This document shows positions 51,685-62,486 of a stretch of 64,000 nt of DNA, piece after piece. This DNA is from Bisporella sp. PMI_857 (lineage: Eukaryota; Ascomycota; Leotiomycetes; Helotiales; Helotiaceae): NCBI GenBank assembly GCA_021307315.1, contig JAJSPD010000094.1, forward strand, positions 89,883 through 153,882, read 5' to 3'. Below the pieces are notes generated by a model. It was not told the DNA's origin, searched no databases, and saw only the letters and a program-made list of their open reading frames with translations. The translations under genes and the position numbers were made by a program. Numbering within the stretch: position 1 is the first letter of the stretch; each line of letters starts with the position of its first letter.

Positions 51685-54653
51685 TCACTCAATTATATAC
51701 GGATTTGAGTTGCCCATTAAAATTCCAGTGTAAGCACGCCTACGCTCACTACTCCCAAAAACGCAATTAAGTTTCTGATCAGCTATCAGGGTATTAAGGA
51801 TATAGGGGCAGTTGCTGATACTCATGATTGACTTCGTGATACCGTCAATCCGTATATCGAGCACGGTATCGAGGGATGGCGTCTCGAGCTCAAAATATTT
51901 TGAGAAGCTGACTCCTTCACGCATTTGATTGTATATCTGGTTTGTGATACAAGGTACCACTTGTCCAGCATAGTAGAAATGCGCTTTCGTCTTTTGTAGT
52001 CGAGTGACCAACATCTGGTAAGCCTCCGTATCAGAGCGGAGTCGACAGCGAATATGCCCAGTGCATCGAAATCCGATATCAGCTAGTTGTGGTACCGCCA
52101 AAAGCTCAATATAGAATAGGGATGCAAGCAGTCGATCAGCGCCATTCACTGCATTCTGGTCCGCATCGTATAAATAGCGTTGGTCAATTATACACGGGAT
52201 GGATGGAATTTTGGGCGGGGGATCTCCAGGGTTTTCGCCCAAGCAAATGAGAACATCTACTGGCTTTCGCTGACGAGACCAGATCACGTCTTGTTCTCTC
52301 AAAGTCATGTCTATAAGCCCATTAGTGCTCTTTCGTTTCTTCTGTTTGTATCCTAGAAATGGTTTTGTGCTACAATGAGTTAGTTTTGGATTCAGATAAG
52401 TTTGTATTTATATAGAATTACCTAGTCGAAACTCGAGCACTGCATCTTATTAGTCGAGGCTACAATCATAATGCTTCTAGCTTACATTTCCCAAAGAAAA
52501 ATCTCTCGCTTGGTATTACGTGGGCGTATCAGTATTTCACCCTCGGATTTGTGTATACTTTTATTGTAATTCGCAAATATACATGGTACCGAATTATTTT
52601 CCGTCATTACTGCTATCGATATTTTGGTTTGCCAATTGCACTGGAATAATCTTCCTCCTGGAGTGAAGACCTTCCTCAGAGTATGATTGATGGGAGGTTT
52701 AAAGCTCAGTGACTTTTTCCATTGTTGGGCATTAAAGATAGATTCTTGTATCGAAGACCAATGTTTTACAGGTCTTTTGCTGATCCTGACTTCATGTATC
52801 CCAGGACCGGTGATCCTTTCGTCCTTCTCTAAAGGTATAAGAGAATTGTTGAAAAGCTCCTCTTGGCAATCATCGATACTGTTACCATTGCAGAATATCT
52901 GGAGGCTCACTAAAGAGCCTATCCATTTTATTAGCATTTGCTTGGACTCCGTACATTTATGGATATTTACGTACCCAAACCAGCGGCGGTGCATATGTCA
53001 AACAGATCTGGAAGCCTTACAGGTAGTCCGATGTTTTTCTCGAGTGTTTTTAGTCTTTGTAGATCAAACTTATCATGGCCATCGAAAGTTAAGCATCGGA
53101 CGCCGGCCGTATATGGTTTCAAATGGAATTCGACTTGATTAAAACCCTGACACAAGGGACAATGCTTTATTGAAAACATCCATGGATCTTCTCCAAAAGT
53201 CCAGCCATAAGTAGCAACACACGGATCGCATAGCGAATGGCCACAAGACAGCATTCGCTGAGGCGGCCGTGCGATACAACCGAGACATGTTCTATGGCTA
53301 AATACTTCCGCCCATACACCAGAGAACTTAGTTAGAATCTCTTGGTGCATATCGGACATACCACTGGAGCGATCGTAGCATTGTTGTATTTGCTGAGAGA
53401 AGGTTGTTTTAACTTTCAACCGGAACTGCATGAACGTCTCCGGGTCAAGTACGTTGACCTCATTCTGTAATTGCCTTAGAACTTCGCTATACCAACTTTC
53501 AAACATATATTCAGGATCGAAGGCTATGCAAGCGTAAGTCATTGTAGACAACTTCTAGAGTACACCTACTATGCATATTAGGCGGATAGGCATCAAGAGC
53601 AAGTGCTGAGGCAATGACAGGCGCTACAAACACCATCAAAAATGGAGGTTTCGATAGCTTCATCAAGGTAGCAAGATGCAAATGAAAGTCCCCGGGGATT
53701 GAATTCTCAATGCGCGCTGCTTTGATAAATTCGAATGGCGTGACGATATCCTTCGCAAAATGAATGCAAGCTGAGTGAAAGAGTGACTTCAGGTGCTGCG
53801 TCGAGAATGCCATTCTGGCAGAAATCCGAAGGCTCTGAACATCTTGAGATTCTTGCAGAATTCTTGTCCTCAGCCTGTCGACCTGTTTCGATCTGATGCC
53901 GACATTCCCCTCATTTATCCGCAAGAGCGGAACAACTCGAATGTCCCCAAACTGGCCTCGAAGCAATTCGTTAAAATCGTTGTCGGAAAGAAGATCTTTA
54001 CTCTTCTGCATCAAAGAAGAGCTTCTTTTATCTGTTTCTTGCCGAAGCTGTTGCATAAATGCTATTGTTGTGAGTTTCTCATCAAACGTGCTAATCTCAT
54101 CCCACTCTACTACGATCAATATCTTTGAATTGACAGATATCGGTTGCTTTGATACTCTATTACTCATGACTATGAGCCATGATGCTAGAATACTTGCAAC
54201 TTTACGAGTGCCACCGAAATCGCTTGCAAAGAAGCAAGCGAGTGTACTGAATGGAAGGACAAGCTGGGAGTATACCAAAGTTGGCACCGAGTTGGAATCG
54301 ATTGAACACCATCGAAGAGAATGATGCTCCGTTTCACCTAATCTGGTTCGAGCTACAGCCTTTTTCCACCTTGACATATGATGCATTTCACAGTCGGCTA
54401 TCAGAATTGGCGACTGAGATTCATTGTAACCAGTAACATTATTCAGATGAATTTTGTTATGGTCGAGTGTATTACGAACGGAAAATATGTCTGCTAAATG
54501 TAGCGTTTTAGCTTTTTTCCCTATGAACATAACAATTTGTGGATACGAAGAATCTTTGATGCTTGAAAGGGGTCTGAAATGCTCTTCAAGAACTGGATTG
54601 CAATCTGGGCTACGTAGTAACCTCAGATCAAGCCAGGTAGATGATGGCAGCAT
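51685..54653 (-). CDS. RING plus patatin-like protein (PLP), probably catalytically dead
   Basis: Five exons (53570-54653, 52975-53523, 52486-52918, 52422-52445, 51685-52369) join in frame to 924 aa; exon four is only 24 nt. Residues 1-360 are the N-terminal region of large fungal patatin proteins (YSQLVLPFSTLACFFASDFG). A C3HC4 RING follows: CLGC, CGHSLCDPC, then CPLC. The patatin domain starts GVRCLTFDGHDKFDLQRL, where active members have DGGGxRG. The GTSxGG serine elbow reads TAAGLGSLVS, and the DGG/DGA aspartate position reads TNGLIDMTL. The Ser-Asp dyad and oxyanion loop thus seem lost although the frame is intact. Active PLPs are lipid acyl hydrolases and occur in fungal immune-type proteins and in Starship transposons. 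Confidence 0.82.
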
Positions 54654-54954
54654 ATTGGGTATGTCATGTTCAAATTTGCTTGTCTTCTTGGCTTATAATA
54701 TCTCCTGTGCATGGCACACGAGATTTCTCGACCTCAATGAATTTGATTCCGAGAAATCAGTTTCGGATTCTATCATCAATATTCTCAAAAAGCCGAAACA
54801 AAAACGCAAGTTAGAATCTTCAAAAAACAAAAAACTTCATACCCTTACCCCCATTGTAACGACCATTTACCGCATAACATAACTACCATACGCTTAAACG
54901 CAAAATGAGGTAATGAAATATGATAATTCTTATATTTATTTCTTTTTCTAATAT

Positions 54955-55620
54955 TAAATTTTGTAGTATTCATTTTTGTAGTATTAATTTTGTATTAAAT
55001 TTTGTAGTATTAAATTTTGTAGTATTAAATTTTGTAGTATTAAATTTTGTAGTATTAAATGTTGTAGTATTAAATTTTGTAATATTAAATTTTGTAATAT
55101 TAAGTTTTGTAATATTAAATTTTGTAGTATTAAATTTTGTAGTATTAAATTTTGTAATATTAAATTTTGTAGTATTAAATTTGTAATATTAAATTTTGTA
55201 GTATTAAATTTTGTAATATTAAATTTTGTAGTATTAAGTTTTGTAATATTAAATTTTGTAGTATTAAGTTTTGTAATATTAAATTTTGTAGTATTAAATT
55301 TTGTAATATTAAATTTTGTAATATTAAATTTTGTAATATTAAATTTTGTAGTATTAAATTTTGTAGTATTAAATTTTGTAGTATTAAATTTTGTAGTATT
55401 AAATTTTGTAGTATTAAATTTTGTAGTATTAGTTTTGTAATATTAAATTTTGTAGTATTAAATTTTGTAATATTTAGTTTGTAATATTAAATTTTGTAAT
55501 ATTAGTTTGTAATATTTTTTTTTTAATTTTTAATATAATTTTGTAGTATTAATTTTTATAATATTAAGTTTTGTAAATATTAAGTATTAAATTTGTAATT
55601 AAGTTTGTATATAATTTATA
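54955..55620. repeat. AT-rich 15-bp minisatellite, about 40 copies
   Basis: The unit AAATTTTGTAGTATT, with AATATT as a frequent variant, repeats almost without break for about 650 bp and decays at both ends. One frame reads (VVLNF)n but this is an artefact of the repeat. It separates the divergent PLP and DUF3723 genes. Confidence 0.9.
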
Positions 55621-55754
55621 ATATTAATTTTTTAAATATCAACTTCCAAATATCAAATCTAATAATCACTCCCTCCCCCCAACAATACTAATACCCTAGA
55701 TATTTGCGGAAAATGTAAGGGAAGATTGAATGATAATTTTGTTTATATTCCATA

Positions 55755-58700
55755 ATGAGTATCAACTTGAGCAAAAGTGTTGGTATAGGAATCATCAGTG
55801 TACACTCTCTTACCTTCTTCTCTCCCAATCAACCAAATCAACCATTTGATCGTGAAAAAGATGATAGCATAACCGATTTCTTAGTGGAGGTGTATCGGAA
55901 GAGTAAGAAGGGTTGTGATCGCGCTAACCCGAAATTCTACATCTCCGCAGTTGTTTGTGAGAATGAACTTATGAATATCCTCGAGTTCTCATCTCTGACC
56001 CTATCCAACCTCCAACGCTCGACCGTAGATGCGACTTATCGACCAAGTCTACATACTGGAGGTTCAAAGCTCTTGTGCCTTTTCGGGAAGCATCGGATAG
56101 AAGCCGCAAAACTTTTCCTCCATCCTCAGGATGCATGGTGGACTATTGAGCTATTTTTTAAGCGAGCCTGGAATTGCACCACATATTTCAACTGGGAATC
56201 ATGAAACCAATTTCTCTGATGGCGAAGTATATAGGAAAGTGCGTTATTTTAAAGAAGAAGAAGATATTGTTCAAGAATGGATGCTTAATTTGAGTAATTC
56301 CAAAAGGACAATTCTACAACGACTTTTGGGAGATCCACTCAAGAAATCATTCGATTTACTGCTCGATTTCCCTGGGCTCTGGTGCGGTCTAGAACTCGGG
56401 GAATATTACAAGGCATATTTCTTTGCGATGCCCTGAGCCAATTGCGAACTATCTAGAGCACAATATCTTGGACGTATGGAACCACATTACATTAAAAGAG
56501 ATCCAACTACGACGCTTTGTTGACATAGGGACTGTTCGCAGCTTGGAGAACCGGTGTCCTGCCAACAGTGTATCGGATCGAGATTATATCATTCGCGCCA
56601 TGGACAAATATATCATATTCCCAGGCATCAGCGATCCAGACAAGCGTCGAAAGATAAAACTAGCAATACTTGAATTGAAACTTATCATACCTAGTTTTAA
56701 AACTTTTCACGAGAACCTTAACTACTTCGAAATAGGCGTCAAAATAATCAAAAACCTAATCTGCACTAAAAAAGTAAAAGTTAGCCTTCGTCAATACATG
56801 GCCTCGCCTCGTATGTGGCGTCCACCACCAGCCCCGATCGTAGAGGTTAATGACTTTGAATTCAGGCGCATAACGCTAAATCTAAACGAGGAAGAGTATT
56901 CGGAGATCGCATTTCTACACCTGTTCGTAATAGTTCTCCGTCTATTTGCTTCGCTGGGTGAGCATTCCCCTCGAATAGACTCTAAAAAGGAGGTCATACA
57001 AGGTGCAATCGATCCACAACAGCAATATTGGTGCTTAAGGCGAGTGCAAATGCTGGGTTACCGCAGCGAAAAGATTAAACAAGGTCTATTAGATTTACAA
57101 AGCTTCAGCAGCCTACCATATAAAAGGCCGCATGAAACGGCACCATCCATGGGCGAAGGGCTACGCCGACGTTGTGGTCGACCGTTCGTCAACGCTTACA
57201 AAGAAATACGAGCTAAGCTATTTATTCCAAATATGGCTGCAGCTGCCAAAGAACTGACTTTAGAACCGTCTGTTATGTTTGTTCAGCAAGATTTCATGCG
57301 AGCATTCTTTGGCATTACATGGAGTAAAATTGTGTTGGAACACAACTTTTCGATTCCCATAGCTCCATCATCTATCCTAGTTGCAGATCAAGGTTCTCAA
57401 AGCCTTCCGGAGGACGGACCTGTCAGATCATCTGCTTTAGAGTCCTACGAAAGAGATTCGGAGCATAACTTCAGACAGCCGAGATACCATACCACATCCG
57501 CGAACTCGAGTATAACCTCGACTAGTCAAAGTCCATCGAGATTATCGGGTGCTTCCACAGTACGCTATGGTACGCCATCGTCGGCGTTGGTCGATCTGAC
57601 GCAGCGCTTAGAAACCACCTTCCGTGGTGATGAGCGAGAGAGCGGGACTTCGTTAAGAAATGTCTCATTTGACGAGCTTTCTCACCGAGATGAAATAGAC
57701 GCTATCTACGAATTTTACAATTCACAAAACGCAGCACAAGGTGGAAATGAAGTCATGCAAAGTCCCATGAATGAACAGGCATCACTTGGCCTTGATGCAG
57801 CGCCTGAATCTCACGCAGACGTGAATGGAAGAGCTACGCAGTCCCTACGTTCGATCACCAATATAGAAAGCGTGGAAATCCAACCACAAAGCCCTCGTTC
57901 TTTCCTTACATCCGGTCCTAGTATTTCCAGCTTGAGCGAAGTATCAGGCGACTTGAGTATGATTGACCAAAGATATCGATCGTTCCTCACTCCTGCAAAT
58001 AAATCCCCAGCTCATACACCACAAACCCGTACACAGCATGAAACCACGACAAGATTTTCAAACGACAGCATATTTGCGCCAGATAAGCGCTCCTTTCTTG
58101 GTTCGAGTGACGGCACCGACCAGGATAGAGCGTGTACACCGCAGCGCATAGATAGCATCATGCCATCGCATCGATCATTTCTTGACCCGACGGAAGAGCG
58201 TTCGCCAATACGGGCTTTTGGGTCTAACTTTATGATGAGTGATGAAGAATCCCAGTTTCCACCATTGCACCGATCGTTTCTTGACTCTGCGATGGAGGAG
58301 CGTTTGTCAACACGGGCTTCTGGGTCTATCTTTATGATGAGCGACGAAGAGTCTCAGTTTCCACAATCGCATCGATCATTTCTTGACCCAACAAAATGCA
58401 GCAGCACTCAAAGCACAGGTAGTAGTATACAAGTAAGTTGATTCAATGCTTCGAGCCTCATCTTCCAACTATTTCTGACAGCGCTGAGGAGTTGTTATCA
58501 TCCCCAAAGTGTCGCTCTTTTCTTGAACCCAGGGTTGGCACTAGCTTGCACCGAGATTCTGCTATAACTTCAGAGACCACAACGTCTGAAACAACTTCGA
58601 TGCTAGTGCAAGAACGGCGATCTTTATTAAGCCCGAGCCCATCAGGCGAACAGGAAAGAGAAGTTTCACCGAAGTCTGGTAGTTGCCTACAACAACCCGG

Positions 58701-59084
58701 ACTTAACTCGAATATGGAGATCACTTGTAACACAACTCAAATGAAAGAGAAGAAGAAGCAGAAGGCTATTAAAAACGTGACATTTACTTTTCACGAATAC
58801 AATGGCATGACATTCTCAATAGATCAACGCAAAATCTAGACCTATATCTACAGCAACGCGAAGGTTGGAAAGGAATGATGACCAAAGGACGACTGACGAA
58901 GACCGTGAAATCAGAACACATTGACCATATGATGAGATGTTATGGAACAGGAGAAAGTTTTGTTTTGGTAAAGCCGCATTATGTGGAACAATTATTCAAT
59001 AACTATCCGAAGCTTGCACGACATTCCTATGCTAGTGCGAATGGGAACTTTGATAATAGAAGTAATAAAAAGAAGAAAACTTGA
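55755..59084 (+). pseudogene. DUF3723 protein gene with frameshifts
   Basis: Sequence blocks match DUF3723 in order: GKHRIEAAKLFLHPQDAWWT, FSDGEVYRKVRYF, DFPGLWCGLELGEYYKA, then the DIGTVRSLENRCPANSVSD block, IPSFKTFHENLNYFE, a long Ser-rich tail and a C-terminal VTFTFHEYNG module. The frame changes at a T6 run (56154-56159), at about 56417 (TTCTTT) and at about 58835 (CGCAAAATC). A GTAAGT intron at 58433-58488 (acceptor GCTGAG) repairs a fourth apparent break. The tail repeats an RSFL tetrapeptide at least seven times between 57898 and 58520, partly from a duplicated segment of about 105 bp (58167-58390). DUF3723 has no known biochemical role; it is a hallmark accessory gene of Starship elements. 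It is either a pseudogene or affected by homopolymer errors. Confidence 0.75.
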
Positions 59085-59202
59085 CTGAACATTGCAACTT
59101 TACAGACAAAGAAAGTACATGTGGCACCATCAAGGTGATGACAGTAGTATCCGTGATTGCTCTAGCTTCTTCCAATATGTAGCATGTATATTCACACTGA
59201 CT

Positions 59203-59775
59203 TCAATAACCATACTTGTTTTTTTGGTGGGTTATCTCCTCTCCTTTTCTCTTCATTGCTCGGGTGGTCGGTTTCGAGATTGGTATGTTGGAGGCTGATT
59301 CATTGGTGTTTAATTCAAAGGGAGAAGGCATCTCGCTATCAGCAAGTGCGTCAAAGGTGTGTGGTGAGATCATTGGGGATTGAAAAGTGTTGGCGTCAAT
59401 AGAAGATTGTGGCTCATGTTGAGTCGTGGTCGCATCGTTTTGTTGGGATACTCGATGCGAACTCATGGTAGCCTGGGCGACCGATATATAATGGTCTGGG
59501 CCTTCCATGCCCGGGATGCTGATCTAGCTCGATTAGCAAGATTGTGGAGCAGATCAGATGTAACTCACATTGGCATTTGGAAATGGATAATCGGGGTCTG
59601 ACTGATAACCCCAGCTTTCAAGACCATCTGTACAAAAGAATGCACAACGGACACCGTAGATAGAGTACAGCTCCGCTACTTTCTTCGCCGCCCCTTTACG
59701 ACGTTGGGGAAAGTTCTTTCTCAAACGCTCACTCTCTAGCTTGTCTCCGCCCTTTTGAGATATGAGATCAGTCAT
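59203..59775 (-). CDS. Small MADS-box-like protein
   Basis: Two exons (59569-59775 and 59203-59523) with a 45-nt intron at 59524-59568 (GTGAGT to GAGCTAG) give 175 aa. Residues about 20-60 (RKNFPQRRKGAAKKVAELYS and YGVRCAFFCTDG) resemble the DNA-binding half of a divergent SRF/MADS domain, where F-x-x-R-R-x-G-x-x-K-K-x-x-E-L is followed by a beta strand. The C-terminus is Ser/Thr/Gln-rich with a basic patch (TTRAMKRKGEE) that could be a nuclear signal. No canonical MADS N-arm is present, so DNA binding is unproven. It sits between DUF3723 and ferric reductase genes and may be a cargo regulator; this is inference. Confidence 0.55.
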
Positions 59776-60456
59776 GATTGTTGCTCGGAAATATGGATGT
59801 AGAATTGTGGTGCTTTGCTGTGAACGCAATCGAGAGAACGATAATTGAGATCGAGGGAACAGTCGATATTTATCATGGCGAACAGGAAATGGTGCATGCG
59901 ACAAGCGCGCGGCTGTGAAGGTGTGATATGCATGCACTAAATGTTGGTCACATATTAGTGATGTGTTCTTTGAGTTCCTTTTCGAGATCGAAGTTCACAG
60001 TATCAGATTCTGAGATCCCGTGTCCGGGATTCTCATTACTTGATCTGACCCTGTCTGGCGTCCGTAGTCCCGTACGCATGCATAGTCTATATGTTGGTTA
60101 CTTAAGCGCTAGGCAGTTTCCAGAAATAGTCTCCGTGAACAAAAGGGACCGATTTTTGAGGTCTTATAAATCCATTAGCCCGACATTGATTTCTCACCCG
60201 TATTTCATATAATATCAAGTGGCGGGTTGTCGGAATAAAATTAGTTATGTGAGACTTCCCGTAAGTTACCTTACAGGGCAGATTAAAATTAGTCAGAAGT
60301 TCGAAGCCACAGAGTGAAAAACTTCAGTCTCAGAGCACAGGAAGCCAAAGCACGATGCAAGAGATTCTCGGAACAATAATTACAAACTTTCTAAGGTACG
60401 CGAATTTTATTAGCCATTGAGCTTGCAGTCATAAAGTATATATTGCGAGTGCCGCC
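59776..60456. other. Intergenic, no supported gene
   Basis: A 94-codon plus frame at 59928-60212 has no domain. The stretch is the 3' flank of the ferric reductase gene and the 5' flank of the MADS-like gene. Confidence 0.4.
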
Positions 60457-62409
60457 CTACACAAATGAAACCACTTCCTCTGCCGGTATACCTTCTAAAG
60501 GCGTCTGAACGCTTCTCTTGGGTCTTATTGCAGCCCTTCTATCAGCCCTATCTTCTCTCTGCACCGGCCAACTAATCTCTGAAGGTTTTGCAATTTGTTG
60601 AAGCTCGATGTTTATGTGCTGGTCGTGTCTAGGAGGCTCTAATGAAGGTCGGAACTCCGCTTCCACGAACTCAATGATTTTCTCCTTTGAAATTTTGCTG
60701 AGGACCTTGGTGCGAATATTACCTACAAACTCAGGATCGCCGCAGACTGATTCAGTAATTAGCCTATTGTTTTACTATAAGCGACGAATGAACTTGCCAA
60801 TAACAATGTTCTGTCCTGGTGAATTCCTTGCTACAGAGCGGACTGCTGCGCTTAGATCTTTGTAGTTATCGCAATTAGGATAAAATTGTTTTATTCTTGT
60901 TTCATTGAAGGTAGTAACTGGTTCAGTGGCTGGCTTTTTCTTGAAATAGCACCATACTTGCAATAACGGATCAGGTAGCTTCGAAGTTTTTAGTATTGAT
61001 CAAGGAGACAATTAATCATCGTTACCTTGGAACTTTGGTCTTCAAGTTTGTTAAAGTAGTGACCCGCCCAGACTTCTTGCTGATTTTCCTCTAGCTCCCA
61101 ATATATGTCCACCTTTCGAGTTCGTATACGTTTTCTAGATTTCATCCATATCAAGTATTGGGCATAGGCTAGCACTCCCGCAATCCCAATGCCCTTTGCT
61201 GCGAGAATGACTGTGTCATATTCCTCTGCAGGTATATTCTGGCCGTGTGGACCATCGAGACTAATTCTTTGATGTGGCGCTCCATTCGCGAGTCGTAAAG
61301 TGAAGCCTAGTTTAGTCTCGATGAGGAACGTTATTGTGCTGGAGAATGTCTGAGTAAGATCTTCCTCCCACCAAAAAATCATGAAAGGGTGAGATTGAAA
61401 TTTATCATAAGCTTGAAGAGTCTCCGATTGTACATAGAAAAATTGCCCTGGTTTTGGGTGGAACCGTCCTTCCAGATCAACCTTGACTTCGACTGCCCGT
61501 TGGTATTTTTGTATATGAAAATTATGGGTTCGTGTGCCAATATTGTGCCTTGAAAGCCTGTACGCCATATGCAACATCCATAGACAAAGCGCGATGGTGG
61601 GATATATATACCTCTCCCAACCTAGTGGAAATAAATGCCAAAATGTCAATCCAAGAACCAATATAGCAAGGAACTGATGGAGCCGAAAGAAAACTTCAAA
61701 GACACGCTTTCGGATAGGGTAGATTGACGAAGCAAAAATAACAAGCATTGTAGTTGAAGCCTAATCATATGTTAATCTTCTTGTAAATTCAATATAATGC
61801 GAATAAGATCGTACAAATATCCCTGTCTTGGACTGAATAGAGCGACTATCGTATCCTTTTGACGCTATAGCCAAGAACATGTGTATAAAACTATGAAGGA
61901 TAGCCATTCTCCCGATCCAGTGATGTGCAAAAAAGTAAGAGGTTAGTGGTATGTTAACAATTTTGGCAATAACGCTTGTACGCTCTCCGAGGAATAAAGG
62001 AAGCATATTGAAGCAAGCCATAAAGCCGGCTCGGGATCTTGCTGCATTTACTGTCAAAGGTGGGAGAAGAAGGCATAATCCATTTGCAATGCCATATAAC
62101 ACAAGCAATAAGAATTGGAATCTCGTTATACTATTGTAGTAGCGTCGCGGTATGAAAATAGGGTAAATTAACTGGCTCAAAAAAAAGTATCTGAAGTATA
62201 TAATCATTACAAGTAGGATAAACGTAGCGAGGACGCATCCGGCAATAGACATGCCATACACATAGTATGTATTCATAATGAGAATCGTGTAGAAGGTTGT
62301 CCAAGAAGCGATGTTTAGCTTATTGTGATAGATATACCAGCCATCACCGAAACCCAATTTCTTTGATTTAAAAGCATGAAACTGGATTCCGGGTTTGCAA
62401 AAGCCGAAT
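60457..62409 (-). CDS. Ferric reductase (FRE) transmembrane oxidoreductase; first exon not placed
   Basis: Exons 61815-62409, 61026-61760, 60798-60978 and 60457-60746 join in frame to about 600 aa. Introns are 61761-61814, 60979-61025 and a GC-AG intron at 60747-60797 (GCAAGT donor). The N-terminal half has six or more membrane helices. Paired heme-ligand histidines lie in FFAHHWIGRMAILHSFIHMF and RLHQFLAILVLGLTFWHLF. An FAD domain follows (PGQFFYVQ, HPFMIFWW), then an NAD(P)H domain (GIGIAGVLAY, NIVIVCGDPEFVGN). It moves electrons from cytosolic NADPH through FAD and two hemes to Fe3+ outside the cell. No ATG is in frame at the 5' end: CTAAC...AAATCAG at 62410-62428 looks like an acceptor, so a small exon probably lies further upstream, or the 5' end is lost. 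FRE is a classic Starship accessory gene. Confidence 0.82.
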
Positions 62410-62433
62410 CTGATTTTAAGAATCGTTAGTACT

Positions 62434-62441
62434 TATAAATA
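62434..62441 (+). promoter_or_regulatory. Candidate TATA box of the Gln-rich gene
   Basis: TATAAATA lies 46-53 bp before the start codon at 62487, between the divergent FRE and Gln-rich genes. Match by eye only. Confidence 0.35.
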
Positions 62442-62486
62442 TCTCAGCTCGAGCTCCCTTCTGGAAGTTAAATTTTGTAGAGCACT

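Larger units (their letters stand above)
51685..62409. mobile_element. Starship-type accessory gene block (PLP - DUF3723 - MADS-like - FRE)
   Basis: Three of the gene families reported as recurrent accessory genes of Starship giant transposons (patatin-like, DUF3723, ferric reductase) lie next to each other here. Host genomes do not normally link them. The DUF3435 tyrosine recombinase captain and the element ends are not visible, so the limits given are those of the gene block, not of an element. The Ulp1-like and JmjC-SET genes to the left, or the Gln-rich gene to the right, may belong to the same element. Confidence 0.55.

Noticed and set aside
54920..55186. Frame encoding a VVLNF repeat
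   Set aside because: It is a by-product of the 15-bp AT repeat, whose unit length is a multiple of three, and is not a protein gene.
54955..55620. CRISPR-like array
   Set aside because: Units are contiguous without spacers and the source is eukaryotic, so it is a minisatellite.
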